Of a stretch of DNA of 64,000 bases, positions 24,901 to 33,456 are shown piece after piece. How positions within the stretch are numbered: position 1 is the stretch's first letter; each line of letters starts with the position of its first letter. The stretch is from Bacteroidia bacterium (lineage in GTDB: Bacteria > Bacteroidota > Bacteroidia > 2-12-FULL-35-15): NCBI GenBank assembly GCA_030654175.1, contig JAURXZ010000035.1:372001-436000 (forward strand). Reading direction: 5' to 3'. A model generated the notes under the pieces. It saw only the letters and a program-made list of their open reading frames with translations. It was not told where the DNA came from and ran no database searches. The translations under genes and the position numbers were made by a program.

Positions 24901-27551
24901 TCAACTGTTGCAGGAAAGCATACATCTGCGGGGGCAACGGTATTTACAGTTGGTTTTGGATTTACGGTTACAGTTACTGCTGTGGTATCGGAACATCCGC
25001 CACCTACAACCCCAACTATATAATAAATACCAGACACTCCCACTGCTGATGAATCCGTCATGTGAATGGTTGCGGCCGCATCTGTGAAATAAGTATACGT
25101 TAATAATGGTGTTGAACCGGCAGTAACTGCAGGTAAGGTAAGATCCAGTGTTGACGGAGTACAAATTGGTGGAGGGTCATTGGTCACCACTGTTGGTTTG
25201 TTATTTATGGTAACAACCACCGCTGTTGTGTCGGAGCATCCTGATCCCGGGACTTTACCAACAATATAATAGGTGCCGCTTGTTGTAATAGCAGTTGAAT
25301 CCGTGGTGTGTAAAGTTGCAGCTGGATCAGTAAAGTAAGTATAGGTCAGGCCGGATGTTGTACCCGGAACTGTTGCTGCAACTGCAGGTAATGTTAAATC
25401 AATTGTTAAAGGAAAACAAACCGCAGCCGGGTTAGCTGTATTTACAGTTGGTTTAGGATTCACAGTTACTAATATTGCTGTTGTATCCGCGCAAAACGTT
25501 ACCGGAAACGTACCTACAATATAATAAGTACCACTATCTACTGCTGTAGGATCCGGAATAGCCATTGTAGCAGCTGCATCTAAAAAGTAAGTTAAGGTTA
25601 AATTAGGTGAAGAACCTGCAGTGTCTGCAGGTAATGTAATATCTACTTTTCCAGGTGCACATATTGCTGGTGGATTAGTAGTAACTAAATTTGGTCTCGG
25701 ATTTACAGTTACTATAACCGCGGCTGTGTCAGTACATAATGTTATGGGTACTTCACCAACTATATAATATGTACCTGCTGTTGCAGTTGTAGGAGTTGGA
25801 TAAAGTACTAAATTTAATCCTACAAGTGTATAGTATTTGAAAGTAGTACCAACAATGTCACTTGACCGAACACCAGCTGCGGTAAGATCCACTGTTGAAG
25901 GTGCACAAACGGACTGGTTAACTGTACTTACAACAGGTTTTGGATTTATTGTAACTACCACCGCTGTCGTATCAGAACATCCCGTTAATGGCACTGTACC
26001 AACAATATAATAAGTTCCACTCACAGCAACTTTTGATGAATCTGCAATATGAGTTGTAGCTGTTGGATTTGTAAAGTAGGTATAATTTAAGCCTGCGGTT
26101 GTGCCCGGCACTGTAGCTGCTACTCCTGGTAGAGTAAGATCCACTTTTGAAGGAAAACAAACCTGAGCAGGGTTACTGGTATTTACAACAGGTTTTGGAT
26201 TTACGGTCATTTGCACGGGAGTGGTATCCTTACAGCCAAGACCTGTTTCACCTACTATATAATAAGTACCGCTACCAACGGCAGTTGGAATACCAACAGG
26301 AGTTGTTGCAGTTGCATCAGTAAAATAAGTGAAGGTTAAACCAGGAGGAGCTGGTGTAGAACCGTTTGTCACACCAGGCAATGTAAGATCTAATGTTCCC
26401 GGGGAACATGTTGTGTCCTTTACAGTTAGCACCACTGGCTTTGGGTAAACGGTTAATTCTCCAGGTGTGGTAGATTGTACATCAGGTCCACAATTGTTCC
26501 CGTCACTGATGATACAGTGGTATTGGTAACCATTAAATGAAAAAGGTACAGTTGTGATAATTAAAGAATTGCCACTAATTGAATAAGGAGGAGTAGTATT
26601 AGAAAAAGGCAAGAAACTAAACCCTCCGTTCGTACTTCTTAACCAGGTGTAAGTTAAACCAGAACCAAGTGTTGTAACAGAAAAGCTGGCATTGAGGCCT
26701 TGACAAACTGCAGTATCAGTAGGATCGCTCACAACAGCGGGTGGGGGATTAACTGTTAAAGATGCAGCATTAGAAGCGCATATATCGTCTGCACCTGTTA
26801 TCTTACATTTGTATTGGTTTCCGGTCATGTAACCGGGAGCACTTGACACATTTAATAAAGCGGAATTAACACCACTGTATGCTGCTGTATCCAACAAATC
26901 AAGAAAAGGACCGCCCCCTTGAGATACCTGCCACTGGTAAGAACTTGGAGCCAATACAGTACTAACACTATAACTGGTAAAACCTCCCTCACAAATTGAT
27001 TTAGGCGTAGGATTTACTAAAATAACAGGATCTCTTGCTATTGATGTAAAAGTTGCATGAGGAGTATTTGTTACATCGCCATTTATCACAGCAGTACTTG
27101 CGGCATCCCTTTTAAGAGTGCTGGGTCCGCTTGGACTGTTGGTTCCACGCACCTGAATACCACTGATCGTAATTACATCCAATACAGTTGTAGCAGCAAC
27201 TCTAAGATTAATGGTGATTTTATTTGCGGTTACAGAAGAAATAGAAAGGATAGTAATATCAGTACTAATACCTGAGATACTAATACCTACAGGGGGAGTC
27301 AAAAACTGAAAATTAGTGGGTGCTGTTAAAATCAACGTTTTATTTACAACTCCAGTTGTTGCAAAATCATTATTTGAAGTTTCGGTAATAACAATATCCC
27401 CTAATACTGAATAAGGCGTTGGGAATTGACAGGTTGCCGTGACAGATAATGATGGTGCAGTAATTGCAACTTGGGCAAGGACATTCGTGAAAATAGAGGA
27501 TGCAAACAACAATACTGTCATTAACATAACCTTTATAGTAACTTTAAACAT
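21951..27551 (-). CDS. Giant repeat adhesin with gliding-type (CHU_C, type B) T9SS sorting domain
   Basis: The start is chosen at 27551 (MFKVTIKVMLMTVLLF), which opens a clean signal peptide ending ...NVLAQ; the track start lies 25 codons upstream. The 1866-residue protein has an N-terminal region, then Ig-like segments (about 175-370). Eleven tandem ~82-residue modules follow (about 370-1275; core xVCxPxxVDLTLPAVxAGSTPGLTYTYFTDAAAT...SGTYYIVG...GCSDTTAVxVTVNPKP), each with two conserved Cys. Three or more Ig-like modules (WQYSVDQGATWIDSANVTD type), a PKD-like domain (WDFGNSSS...NPTHIF) and a further Ig/PKD unit come next. The C-terminus is a CHU_C/type B domain (NLMTANGDGYNDIWIV...LPDGTYYYFLKF). 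Such proteins are secreted by T9SS and attached through PorP/SprF partners, one of which is encoded next door. Confidence 0.9.
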   Translation of the reverse strand: MFKVTIKVMLMTVLLFASSIFTNVLAQVAITAPSLSVTATCQFPTPYSVLGDIVITETSNNDFATTGVVNKTLILTAPTNFQFLTPPVGISISGISTDITILSISSVTANKITINLRVAATTVLDVITISGIQVRGTNSPSGPSTLKRDAASTAVINGDVTNTPHATFTSIARDPVILVNPTPKSICEGGFTSYSVSTVLAPSSYQWQVSQGGGPFLDLLDTAAYSGVNSALLNVSSAPGYMTGNQYKCKITGADDICASNAASLTVNPPPAVVSDPTDTAVCQGLNASFSVTTLGSGLTYTWLRSTNGGFSFLPFSNTTPPYSISGNSLIITTVPFSFNGYQYHCIISDGNNCGPDVQSTTPGELTVYPKPVVLTVKDTTCSPGTLDLTLPGVTNGSTPAPPGLTFTYFTDATATTPVGIPTAVGSGTYYIVGETGLGCKDTTPVQMTVNPKPVVNTSNPAQVCFPSKVDLTLPGVAATVPGTTAGLNYTYFTNPTATTHIADSSKVAVSGTYYIVGTVPLTGCSDTTAVVVTINPKPVVSTVNQSVCAPSTVDLTAAGVRSSDIVGTTFKYYTLVGLNLVLYPTPTTATAGTYYIVGEVPITLCTDTAAVIVTVNPRPNLVTTNPPAICAPGKVDITLPADTAGSSPNLTLTYFLDAAATMAIPDPTAVDSGTYYIVGTFPVTFCADTTAILVTVNPKPTVNTANPAAVCFPLTIDLTLPAVAATVPGTTSGLTYTYFTDPAATLHTTDSTAITTSGTYYIVGKVPGSGCSDTTAVVVTINNKPTVVTNDPPPICTPSTLDLTLPAVTAGSTPLLTYTYFTDAAATIHMTDSSAVGVSGIYYIVGVVGGGCSDTTAVTVTVNPKPTVNTVAPADVCFPATVDLTLPAVAATVPGTTAGLTFFYFDNPGAILPTYATPANATAGTYYILGVVLSTGCSDTTAVSVTVNPKPDVQITDQPAVCAPSTVDITIPAVTLGSTLGLNLTYYTDAAATLLYATPTTADSGVYYIVGIVPGTGCSDTAAVLVTVNPKPVVNTSNPGVCFPALADLTLPAVAASVPGTTPGLTFTYFMADGITPIPDETAVGAGTYIIVGTTIASCSDTASVTVTINSKPVVITTDPAAECFPTGVDLTLPAVTAGSTPGLVYGQFFDAGAASIHPTPDSVTVGGTYYIVGIDLATTCSDTTAINVIVNPKPVVVINTPSPVCSPDTVNLTLPAVTAGSTPGLTLSYYTDAAATNLMLDSTNVLVSGTYYIVGVYAPTGCSDTSAVVASVDAVAVGGSVGTDAFVCNGANGDTLTLTGASSTVLKWQYSITGGTAWIDIANTTAELIYSNITTTTWYRAITTEFCADAISIEARITVDTSPLPIGGIVSANDTVCSGINSDTLFLSGHTGNIVRWEYSIDNGTTWVYINDTTASLIYTNLTTTTIYHAVLQNSICNFAISSNDTITVDPVSVAGSITGGVSGCAYANGAILTLSGYTGAVVNWQYSVDQGATWIDSANVTDTLAYSNLTDTVFYRAIVNSGVCSNDTSDAAEINIYPKPMAIFVADTVCFGAATSFVNMSTIESGAIQLNQWDFGNSSSSTLVNPTHIFAQAGAGTVSLITTSNLGCLDTATVSIFVDALPDPQIITSGALSFCCGGSVSMSGLAGLNYSWSTTATTQAIVVSNCQASGNYELTVTDPATLCKDSSTVAVVIFPSLVANAGTDNTISLGDSYTLNGQGGSIYSWLPAAGLSNPNIFNPIATPVVTTTYELTVADINGCMDQDSITITVIVDFNLTVSNLMTANGDGYNDIWIVKNIENYPGTEAIVVNREGQQVFYSSSYDNSWLGLNKNGNPLPDGTYYYFLKFRNSDKIYKGPLTILNEK
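23725..26450 (-). repeat. Eleven tandem ~248-bp coding repeats in the adhesin
   Basis: The ~82-codon module occurs eleven times in a row, with boundaries set by the recurring VNPKP motif. Adjacent copies differ by many substitutions and small indels. Two sub-types alternate: one with CFP...VAATVPGTT and one with CAP/CTP...VTAGSTP. This indicates expansion by a two-module unit followed by divergence. Confidence 0.85.
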
Positions 27552-28212
27552 TTTTGGCTCCCGATAGCACTTGGGATGGGAAATGTAATTGTTTTTCATA
27601 GTATGGAAATTATAATAATTTTTCATTTAAAGCGTAAACCGCATCTCAACTAAACCTTTGCCTTTATCCTTGCTGTTATTAATAAAAAAAATCTGCGCAA
27701 TTACTGATTCTGAAACAAGAGAATATTAACCAAACTTCTAACTTTTTTATTACTGAAAACTCAGAACAAAAAAGGAACGGAAGATCAAGGTTAAAAAAAA
27801 AATTATGTTATAAATTGCCTGTTAATATCAGAAATTGTGTTTTTTTTCGTGAAAATTTTCGTAAAAAAATAAATTTACCTCTTTTTAACTATACAAACAC
27901 ATAACAATCCGCTCTTTATTAGTATTAATCGATAGTATGTCAATATCTTCAGATTAATGGTTGTGTATATTTTGAAATTTATTAATTCTATTAAAATCGG
28001 AATTATAAATTTAAAAAAACAAAATTAAATAAAGAACAAGGTTTTGATTTGCATACCAATAAATAAAATGAACAACCAAATGTTAATATCTGAACAATTT
28101 TCAGGAATTACACATTTAAAGTTTTATTAATTCATAGACTATAGCTGACAATAAATTGTCTCAATCTCAATCGGGGAGTTTTTTTTTAGAAGCTTTTTAA
28201 AAATGTCTGGCT
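27552..28212. other. 660-base non-coding AT-rich region upstream of the adhesin gene
   Basis: No ORF is credible here. It must hold the promoter and leader of the adhesin gene, but I find no clean TAnnTTTG element with a spaced TTG on the minus strand. It has long A and T runs around 27800-28080. GACAATAAATTGTC (28148-28161) is a short hairpin downstream of rsmD. Nothing else is recognisable. Confidence 0.5.
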
Positions 28213-28758
28213 CTAAGAATTATTTTTAAAAAAAGAAAAATTCACATTACCATATTTTCTGTGTTCCCCAAAATGCTCATGTTTTGTGAAATCCGTTTTA
28301 GCACCATGTTCAATGATCAAAAAGCCATCTGGTTGTAAAAGATTTTTACTGAATACTAATTCGGGGATCAACTCAAACTTTTCTAATTCCATTTCGTAAG
28401 GAGGGTCAACAAAAATAAGTTGAAAGGTATTGGCAGTTTTTTTGAGAAAACTAAATGCATCCGATTTGATCACTTTTACCTGGGGCATTTTAAAATCGGA
28501 AATTGTTTTTTTAACAAAATCGCAACATTGAAAATTATCATCAACACTTGTAATATCGGTAGCTCCGCGAGAAGCAAATTCGAATGTTATATTGCCTGTA
28601 CCGCAAAAGATATCCAACACCTTCAATCCTTCAAAATCAATATCGTTATTGAGGATATTAAAAAGACCTTCTTTAGCAAAATCCGTTGTTGGCCTTGCAG
28701 TTATATTTTTTGGAGGGTTGATCCTTCTGCCTTTATGTGTTCCGCTGATAATTCTCAT
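28213..28758 (-). CDS. rsmD: 16S rRNA (guanine(966)-N2)-methyltransferase
   Basis: The 181-residue SAM-dependent methyltransferase modifies G966 of 16S rRNA during 30S assembly. It starts MRIISGTHKGRRI. It shows the SAM-binding VLDIFCGTGNITFEFASRGA (about 45-64) and the catalytic VDPPYE (about 117-122), the DPPY signature of N2-guanine methyltransferases. Length is normal. The DUF3822 gene lies 163 bases upstream on the same strand, the usual order in Bacteroidota. The gap is filled by a repeat array. Confidence 0.94.
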   Translation of the reverse strand: MRIISGTHKGRRINPPKNITARPTTDFAKEGLFNILNNDIDFEGLKVLDIFCGTGNITFEFASRGATDITSVDDNFQCCDFVKKTISDFKMPQVKVIKSDAFSFLKKTANTFQLIFVDPPYEMELEKFELIPELVFSKNLLQPDGFLIIEHGAKTDFTKHEHFGEHRKYGNVNFSFFKNNS

Positions 28759-28921
28759 GTTAGTTTAAAGTTTGAAGGTTCAAAGTTTGAAAGCTTAAAG
28801 TTCAAAGTTTGAAAGTTGAAAGTTTGAAAAAACTCCATGCTTCATATTACGTGTAATGTGACTAAATGAAACATAAAACATAATATGTCAACTATAAACT
28901 TGCAACTTTAAAACTTTAAAC
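28759..28921. repeat. AAGTTTGAAAGTT-type intergenic repeat arrays
   Basis: Bases 28766-28835 hold about seven near-copies of (A/T)AAAGTTTGAAAG/GTTCAAAGTTT. Bases 28889-28921 hold ACTTGCAACTTTAAAACTTTAAACTT, the reverse-complement orientation. The two ends can pair, leaving an AT-rich loop. This is the same family as at 4.14, 53.8, 54.2 and 56.4 kb. Confidence 0.75.
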
Positions 28922-29797
28922 TTATAGTAAATAATTATTAAAAAGGGTAAAATAAAAATGCTTGGGTAATGTTTGTAACTGGTAACTAAAGCCGGCATCA
29001 TCAGTGCGTTCACCAAATTTTAAATTACGGATATACTTTTGAGCGATGGAATAAATATCCGAACCCTTCTCTACTTCGCCCAACAAAATCACTTCAATGG
29101 TTTCGGGATTTAAGAGCAATTGCTCACAAACAAATAGCAGGTAATAAATAAAATCTTCGGCAGTATGGTGGCTGAACGTATTGTAAAAAAGTAAATTTTT
29201 ACCTTCAATTACTATTGCTTCAAAATGTGATGGTTGAATATGTACAAATAATTTTTTAACGGTCTGATTTTTATTTTGGATAAGCAAGCCTTCAATCAAT
29301 CCACTTGAAAAATGATGGTAGCTGATATTTTTATAAAGACCTTCTAACTTGTTTTTTAAAATCAATGGCAAGGCAAAAACATTTTTAGCATCCAGATTTT
29401 TTATATCATCAACCAATACCTGCTCATCCCCATGAAGAGTAGCATTAAATTTCAAATACATTTCTTTTCTTTGGCTCTCAAAAAGAGGATTGGGAATTAT
29501 TGTAGAGAGATTATTTACAACTATACAGCTTACTGAGCTGTATTTCTGAGGTAATAACCTGCTTTCTTTGGTCAGTACATCAAGGAGATCGGGAATTGCA
29601 TCAAATCCATAAACATTCTGAAAAGGATAGTTTTCAAAAGCAATATATTTGTTTTTAGAAAGTTCATTTACTGCAAGCCAAACACCACCTATTCCAATTT
29701 GAATTATCAAATGGTAATCCGCTGTTTTTTTTTCATCAAAGGCTTCATCAATAAATGAATTGGCCTGGGATATTTTATTTTTCAATTCGGTTGTCAT
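28922..29797 (-). CDS. DUF3822 family protein
   Basis: The ATG at 29797 (MTTELKNKISQAN) is used; the track start at 29842 adds 15 residues upstream of a promoter-like element. The 291-residue protein matches the Bacteroidota-specific DUF3822 family: DYHLIIQIGIGGVWLAVNEL near the N-terminus and NKYIAFENYPF. A C-terminal half (FVHIQPSHFEAIVIEGKNLLFYNTF...EDFIYYLLFVCEQL) is reminiscent of an ASKHA/actin-like fold. Its function is unknown. The conserved neighbourhood with rsmD on one side and a divergent RecD-like helicase on the other is kept here. Confidence 0.85.
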   Translation of the reverse strand: MTTELKNKISQANSFIDEAFDEKKTADYHLIIQIGIGGVWLAVNELSKNKYIAFENYPFQNVYGFDAIPDLLDVLTKESRLLPQKYSSVSCIVVNNLSTIIPNPLFESQRKEMYLKFNATLHGDEQVLVDDIKNLDAKNVFALPLILKNKLEGLYKNISYHHFSSGLIEGLLIQNKNQTVKKLFVHIQPSHFEAIVIEGKNLLFYNTFSHHTAEDFIYYLLFVCEQLLLNPETIEVILLGEVEKGSDIYSIAQKYIRNLKFGERTDDAGFSYQLQTLPKHFYFTLFNNYLL

Positions 29798-29806
29798 GAT
29801 ATAGCG

Positions 29807-29814
29807 CAAAGATA
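29807..29814 (-). promoter_or_regulatory. -7-like element abutting the DUF3822 start
   Basis: TATCTTTG (read on the minus strand) lies only 9 bases before the ATG, which implies a very short or absent leader. A TTG at 29840-29842 is 25 bases away, a little beyond the usual spacing. The same TATCTTTG sequence sits right before pyrE. Confidence 0.4.
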
Positions 29815-29906
29815 CAAAGTATCCCGGATTCCGGATCGTCAAAATTGCGGATTTTATTCGATATCAAAAATCCGAAATCAGCAATTTAAAAGTATCTTTA
29901 CAAACA

Positions 29907-31334
29907 ATGAATCAAGAGGAATTCGGTACGATTTTATTAAGACATTTTCCATTTGAAACGACTCATGGACAGCGTGATCTATTAAATAAACTTTCAGAAT
30001 TTATTTTAGGAAAAAACGCCAGCCAGGTATTTGTAATTAAAGGCTATGCAGGCACGGGAAAAACAACTATTGTCAGATCGCTGGTGCAAAGTCTACCTTC
30101 CGTAAATGGCAAAACAATACTACTCGCCCCCACTGGCAGAGCAGCCAAGGTACTCTCCAACTATACTAAACAGCAGGCATACACAATTCATAAAAAAATA
30201 TATTTTAGAAAGCCCACAGTAGATGGAGGTATGGCCTTTCAGCGACAACAAAATTTACACGGGAATACCGTTTTTATTATTGATGAGGCTTCTATGATCT
30301 CCAACACCGGTGGATTGAGCGATGGTGGTATGTTTGGTGGAGGGAGTTTGCTGGATGATCTGATTCAATATGTTTTCAGCGGTACTAATTGTAAATTAAT
30401 TTTTATTGGTGACACTGCTCAGCTGCCACCAATAGGGTTGGATGTTAGTCCGGCTTTGGATATTGAATACCTGAAAGCATCATTTTCTTTTTCCATTGAT
30501 TCATTCGAATTGACTGAAGTAGTGCGTCAAACGGAAAATTCCGGAATACTTACAAATGCAACCGCTATTCGTAATCAAATAAAAAACGAAAAAAACAGCA
30601 AACCACACTTCAGTTTAGATGAATTTAAAGACATTATCCGAATTGAGGGAGCAGACCTGGAGGATGCTCTAAATAGTGCATACAGTAAATATGGTGCTGA
30701 AGACTCCATGGTGATCTGCCGATCGAATAAACGGGCAAATATTTTCAATCAACAGATACGCGCTAGAATACGCTGGCAGGAAGACGAGTTATCATCGGGT
30801 GATTATATGATGGTGGTAAAGAATAATTATTTTTGGCTTCCTGAAGAATCAAAAGCGGGTTTCATTGCCAATGGAGATATTATCCAGTTGATGCGAGTAG
30901 GGAATATTCAGGAAATGCATGGTTTTAGATTTGCCGATGTGCGTATGCGATTGATCGACTACCCTGATGAACCTGAGTTGGAAACACGCTTATTATTAGA
31001 CACTATTATGAGTGAATCACCTGCATTATCACAGGCGGAAAACAAAAAGCTGTATGAATCGGTATTACTTGATTACGCTGATATTGCAGACAGGCGTTTA
31101 CGTTTAAAAAAAATAAAAGAAGATAGTTTTTTTAATGCATTGCAGGTTAAATTTGCTTACGCTGTTACCTGTCACAAAGCACAGGGTGGCCAATGGCCAT
31201 GCGTGTTTGTGGAGCAAGGATATTTAACCGATGAAATGATCAATACCGAGTATTTACGCTGGTTATATACAGCGGTTTCACGTGCCACAAAAAAATTATA
31301 CCTGGTGAATTTTAATAAGGAGTTTTTTGATTAA
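29907..31334 (+). CDS. RecD-like ATP-dependent DNA helicase (AAA family)
   Basis: The 475-residue superfamily 1B helicase has Walker A GYAGTGKTTI (about 45-54), LLAPTGRAAK (motif Ia), Walker B FIIDEASMI (about 118-126), IFIGDTAQLPPIG (motif III) and the C-terminal UvrD-like VTCHKAQGGQWPCVFV with LRWLYTAVSRATKKL (motifs V-VI). It resembles RecD2/ExoV-type helicases but lacks their long N-terminal domain and is compact. It stands alone and divergent from DUF3822, as in many Bacteroidota. Probable role: 5'-3' DNA unwinding in repair or recombination. Confidence 0.9.
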   Translation: MNQEEFGTILLRHFPFETTHGQRDLLNKLSEFILGKNASQVFVIKGYAGTGKTTIVRSLVQSLPSVNGKTILLAPTGRAAKVLSNYTKQQAYTIHKKIYFRKPTVDGGMAFQRQQNLHGNTVFIIDEASMISNTGGLSDGGMFGGGSLLDDLIQYVFSGTNCKLIFIGDTAQLPPIGLDVSPALDIEYLKASFSFSIDSFELTEVVRQTENSGILTNATAIRNQIKNEKNSKPHFSLDEFKDIIRIEGADLEDALNSAYSKYGAEDSMVICRSNKRANIFNQQIRARIRWQEDELSSGDYMMVVKNNYFWLPEESKAGFIANGDIIQLMRVGNIQEMHGFRFADVRMRLIDYPDEPELETRLLLDTIMSESPALSQAENKKLYESVLLDYADIADRRLRLKKIKEDSFFNALQVKFAYAVTCHKAQGGQWPCVFVEQGYLTDEMINTEYLRWLYTAVSRATKKLYLVNFNKEFFD

Positions 31335-31388
31335 ATAAACAAAGCAGCACCTAACCTCTCCAATACGAGGCCCGGGAGTGGTTAATTT

Positions 31389-31799
31389 TTAATCATTATT
31401 TTCATCAGAATAGCCAAACGAGTATTGAAATCTTGGCATATTAAGCAAAGTTCCATTTCGGTCTTTCGCTTTTATCTTTTCGAAAAATATTTTGGTAGTC
31501 CGGTCACATCTTCCAAGCAATTGCTGCATTTGATAACTGAGTATCGGACCAATTGTTTTTTCAGAGTAAAATATTCCGCCTATAGTTGCCGACATTTCAA
31601 ATTCCACAACAGCTGAATCTAAAACATTTCCATATCGGTCAATTCCAATAAGACGATAATTAACATTATCAAATTGGATCTTTGAGAGTTGCCCTTTTTT
31701 CTGAATCTTTATAGTTCCACGATTTTCAATGTTACTTTCCTGAGAAAAAATGGAATCAGTAACAGAGAAAAAAATTAATATGATAATGAGCTTTTTCAT
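31389..31799 (-). CDS. Small secreted protein resembling the C-terminal domain of GldM
   Basis: The 136-residue protein has a signal peptide (MKKLIIILIFFSVTDSIFSQ). The remainder is a single domain: NYRLIGIDRYGNVLDSAVVEFEMSAT, then SYQMQQLLGRCDRTTKIFFEKIKAKDRNGTLLNMPRFQYSFGY. The layout (FxVxSFxx..., then a helix, then K-x-x-FxxIKAxxxxGxxxxLPxxxxxF) follows the last domain of GldM/PorM, the periplasmic T9SS motor protein. The similarity is judged by eye and is moderate. It has no transmembrane motor helix and no gldKLN neighbours. TATATTTG at 31816-31823 on the minus strand is a probable -7 element 16 bases upstream. The protein could equally be an unrelated beta-sandwich. Confidence 0.6.
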   Translation of the reverse strand: MKKLIIILIFFSVTDSIFSQESNIENRGTIKIQKKGQLSKIQFDNVNYRLIGIDRYGNVLDSAVVEFEMSATIGGIFYSEKTIGPILSYQMQQLLGRCDRTTKIFFEKIKAKDRNGTLLNMPRFQYSFGYSDENND

Positions 31800-31966
31800 T
31801 TGAGCTTGTATAACGCAAATATAACGCCATTGTTATTATCATTGTAAATTTTCTTAATTGTTTTCTATATTCCGTTTGGAGGGTAGGCGAACTATTATCA
31901 AAATGAATACGAAAAACAGCTTCATTCAAAAAGCTTATACTTTTAAAATGTAACTAATAAAAACGA

Positions 31967-32899
31967 TTAAAACTTATACGAAAAGCCAATTGAAAGCACT
32001 TCTTTAAATTGCAATCGGGGGCCGGCACCCTTCTGACCAGTACCATTGCCATTGACCTTACGCTCAAATGGAACTGGTATGTCGTGATCATAGATCATTT
32101 GGGTACTGATGCTTGCAGAAAGGTATTTATTTACTTTCATTCCAATTAAAACTTCCCAATTAACATCAATATTTTCAGGGTTTTCAAAATAATTATTGAA
32201 CAGCTCTAATTTGGTCCCAAAATTCACATTTTTCATAATATCCTTTTTAAAGGTCATTCTTAAATAACCTCCCACTTCTGTACGTACTAATTTACCATCT
32301 TTAATTTTCACACCATTAATATCAAATTCGGCTTTATCAACACCGAAAGCACCGGCATCTGCCAATCGTTGATCATTAACAAACGTAGTTTTAGATGTAA
32401 CAGGAGAAAGAAATAAAGAAAAATAATCGTTCGGTTTATAATCCAAACCGATGGCGCCTAACAGATAACCAGGAGCCATGAAACGGGAAATAACTACTGA
32501 GTCGTTTGGAAAATTATAACCATCCGCAAACTGACTTTTAAAGTTTATTAATGCGGAATAATACCAATGGTCGTAAAATGCATAACGACCATATTTTGAA
32601 GAAAGATCGATCTTATCATCATTCTTCCTGAGTGCCCGAGTCCCAGACTGAAGCATACCATAAGCCAGGTCAATTGAATTGTCCCAGATATCTTTGCCCT
32701 TTTTGTAATTGGAAAATGCATTCAATAAAGCAATGCCGGAAACCGAATTTTCTCCCCCCGCGGCCCAATTAGTAAAACTGGCCTGGGCAAAATTAACACT
32801 GATAAGTCCACCTTTTTTCCAGTTTTTGAGTGTATCAGGCGTTTGGGCAATTGATGATAATGCCATAAAAATAGCAGGTAATAGCGCAAGTGTTTTCAT
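31967..32899 (-). CDS. DUF3078 family outer-membrane-type protein, copy A
   Basis: The 310-residue protein has a signal peptide (MKTLALLPAIFMALSSIAQ). It carries the DUF3078 hallmark WKKGGLISVNFAQASFTNWAAGGENSVSGIAL (about 27-58), alternating beta-strands, and a C-terminal strand ending FSYKF, whose terminal Phe is typical of outer-membrane beta-barrels. Function is unknown. It is most similar, over its whole length, to copy B at 33.5-34.5 kb. It follows an mscL gene on the same strand, with a gap of about 110 bases. Confidence 0.85.
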   Translation of the reverse strand: MKTLALLPAIFMALSSIAQTPDTLKNWKKGGLISVNFAQASFTNWAAGGENSVSGIALLNAFSNYKKGKDIWDNSIDLAYGMLQSGTRALRKNDDKIDLSSKYGRYAFYDHWYYSALINFKSQFADGYNFPNDSVVISRFMAPGYLLGAIGLDYKPNDYFSLFLSPVTSKTTFVNDQRLADAGAFGVDKAEFDINGVKIKDGKLVRTEVGGYLRMTFKKDIMKNVNFGTKLELFNNYFENPENIDVNWEVLIGMKVNKYLSASISTQMIYDHDIPVPFERKVNGNGTGQKGAGPRLQFKEVLSIGFSYKF

Positions 32900-33009
32900 A
32901 TATTTTTTATTTTCAAAAACAATACGTTTTCGATTTTATTTTTTTATTTAAAAGAACAAAACAATGACAAAACATTTAAATCAATTCGAAATAAAAAACC
33001 TTGTCTTTG

Positions 33010-33387
33010 CTAGTTTGATTTTTTTAACAGATCGCGAATTTCAGTAAGTAATTGTTCTTGAGTAGTGGACACAGAAGCTGAAACTTCCTGCTTCTTTTTT
33101 GCAGCGTTTACTCCTTTGATTATCATGAATAATACAAACGCTACGATAATAAAATTAATCACAGCAGATAAAAACAAACCATATTTAACAGTCCCGAAAA
33201 GTGTTAGTTCATTTAAATTATTTAAATGAGCTGCATCTAAAGCAGGTTTTAATAAAAGTGGCGTAAGCACATCTTCAATAAATGAATTAACAATTTTGCC
33301 AAAAGCGGAACCAATAATAACACCTATAGCCAGATCAATAACATTGCCTTTCATGGCAAAGGTTTTAAATTCTGAAATCATTCCCAT
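33010..33387 (-). CDS. mscL: Large-conductance mechanosensitive channel, copy 1
   Basis: The 125-residue MscL has the N-terminal amphipathic helix and pore-lining TM1 (NVIDLAIGVIIGSAFGKIVNSFIEDVLTP, about 15-43), a periplasmic loop, TM2 (about 68-92) and a cytoplasmic helix ending TTEQLLTEIRDLLKKSN-like residues. The homopentamer opens under membrane tension to release osmolytes on hypo-osmotic shock. Length is normal. A -7-like TAATTTTG (33423-33430, minus strand) lies 36 bases upstream. The DUF3078 copy A gene follows. A second, diverged mscL is at 34.6-35.0 kb. Confidence 0.95.
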   Translation of the reverse strand: MGMISEFKTFAMKGNVIDLAIGVIIGSAFGKIVNSFIEDVLTPLLLKPALDAAHLNNLNELTLFGTVKYGLFLSAVINFIIVAFVLFMIIKGVNAAKKKQEVSASVSTTQEQLLTEIRDLLKKSN

Positions 33388-33456
33388 TTTTCTTATATTA
33401 TTATGTTGATATAAAGAATGGACAAAATTATTATGAGTTAGACTATATTTAAAACA

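Noticed and set aside
28759-28921. Short-period repeats as a CRISPR array
   Set aside because: Units of 9-12 bases without unique spacers and no cas genes; they are simple interspersed repeats.
31335-31388. GC-rich patch between the RecD-like gene and the small GldM-like gene as a terminator
   Set aside because: CCTCTCC/GGGAGTGG pair badly and no T-tract follows.
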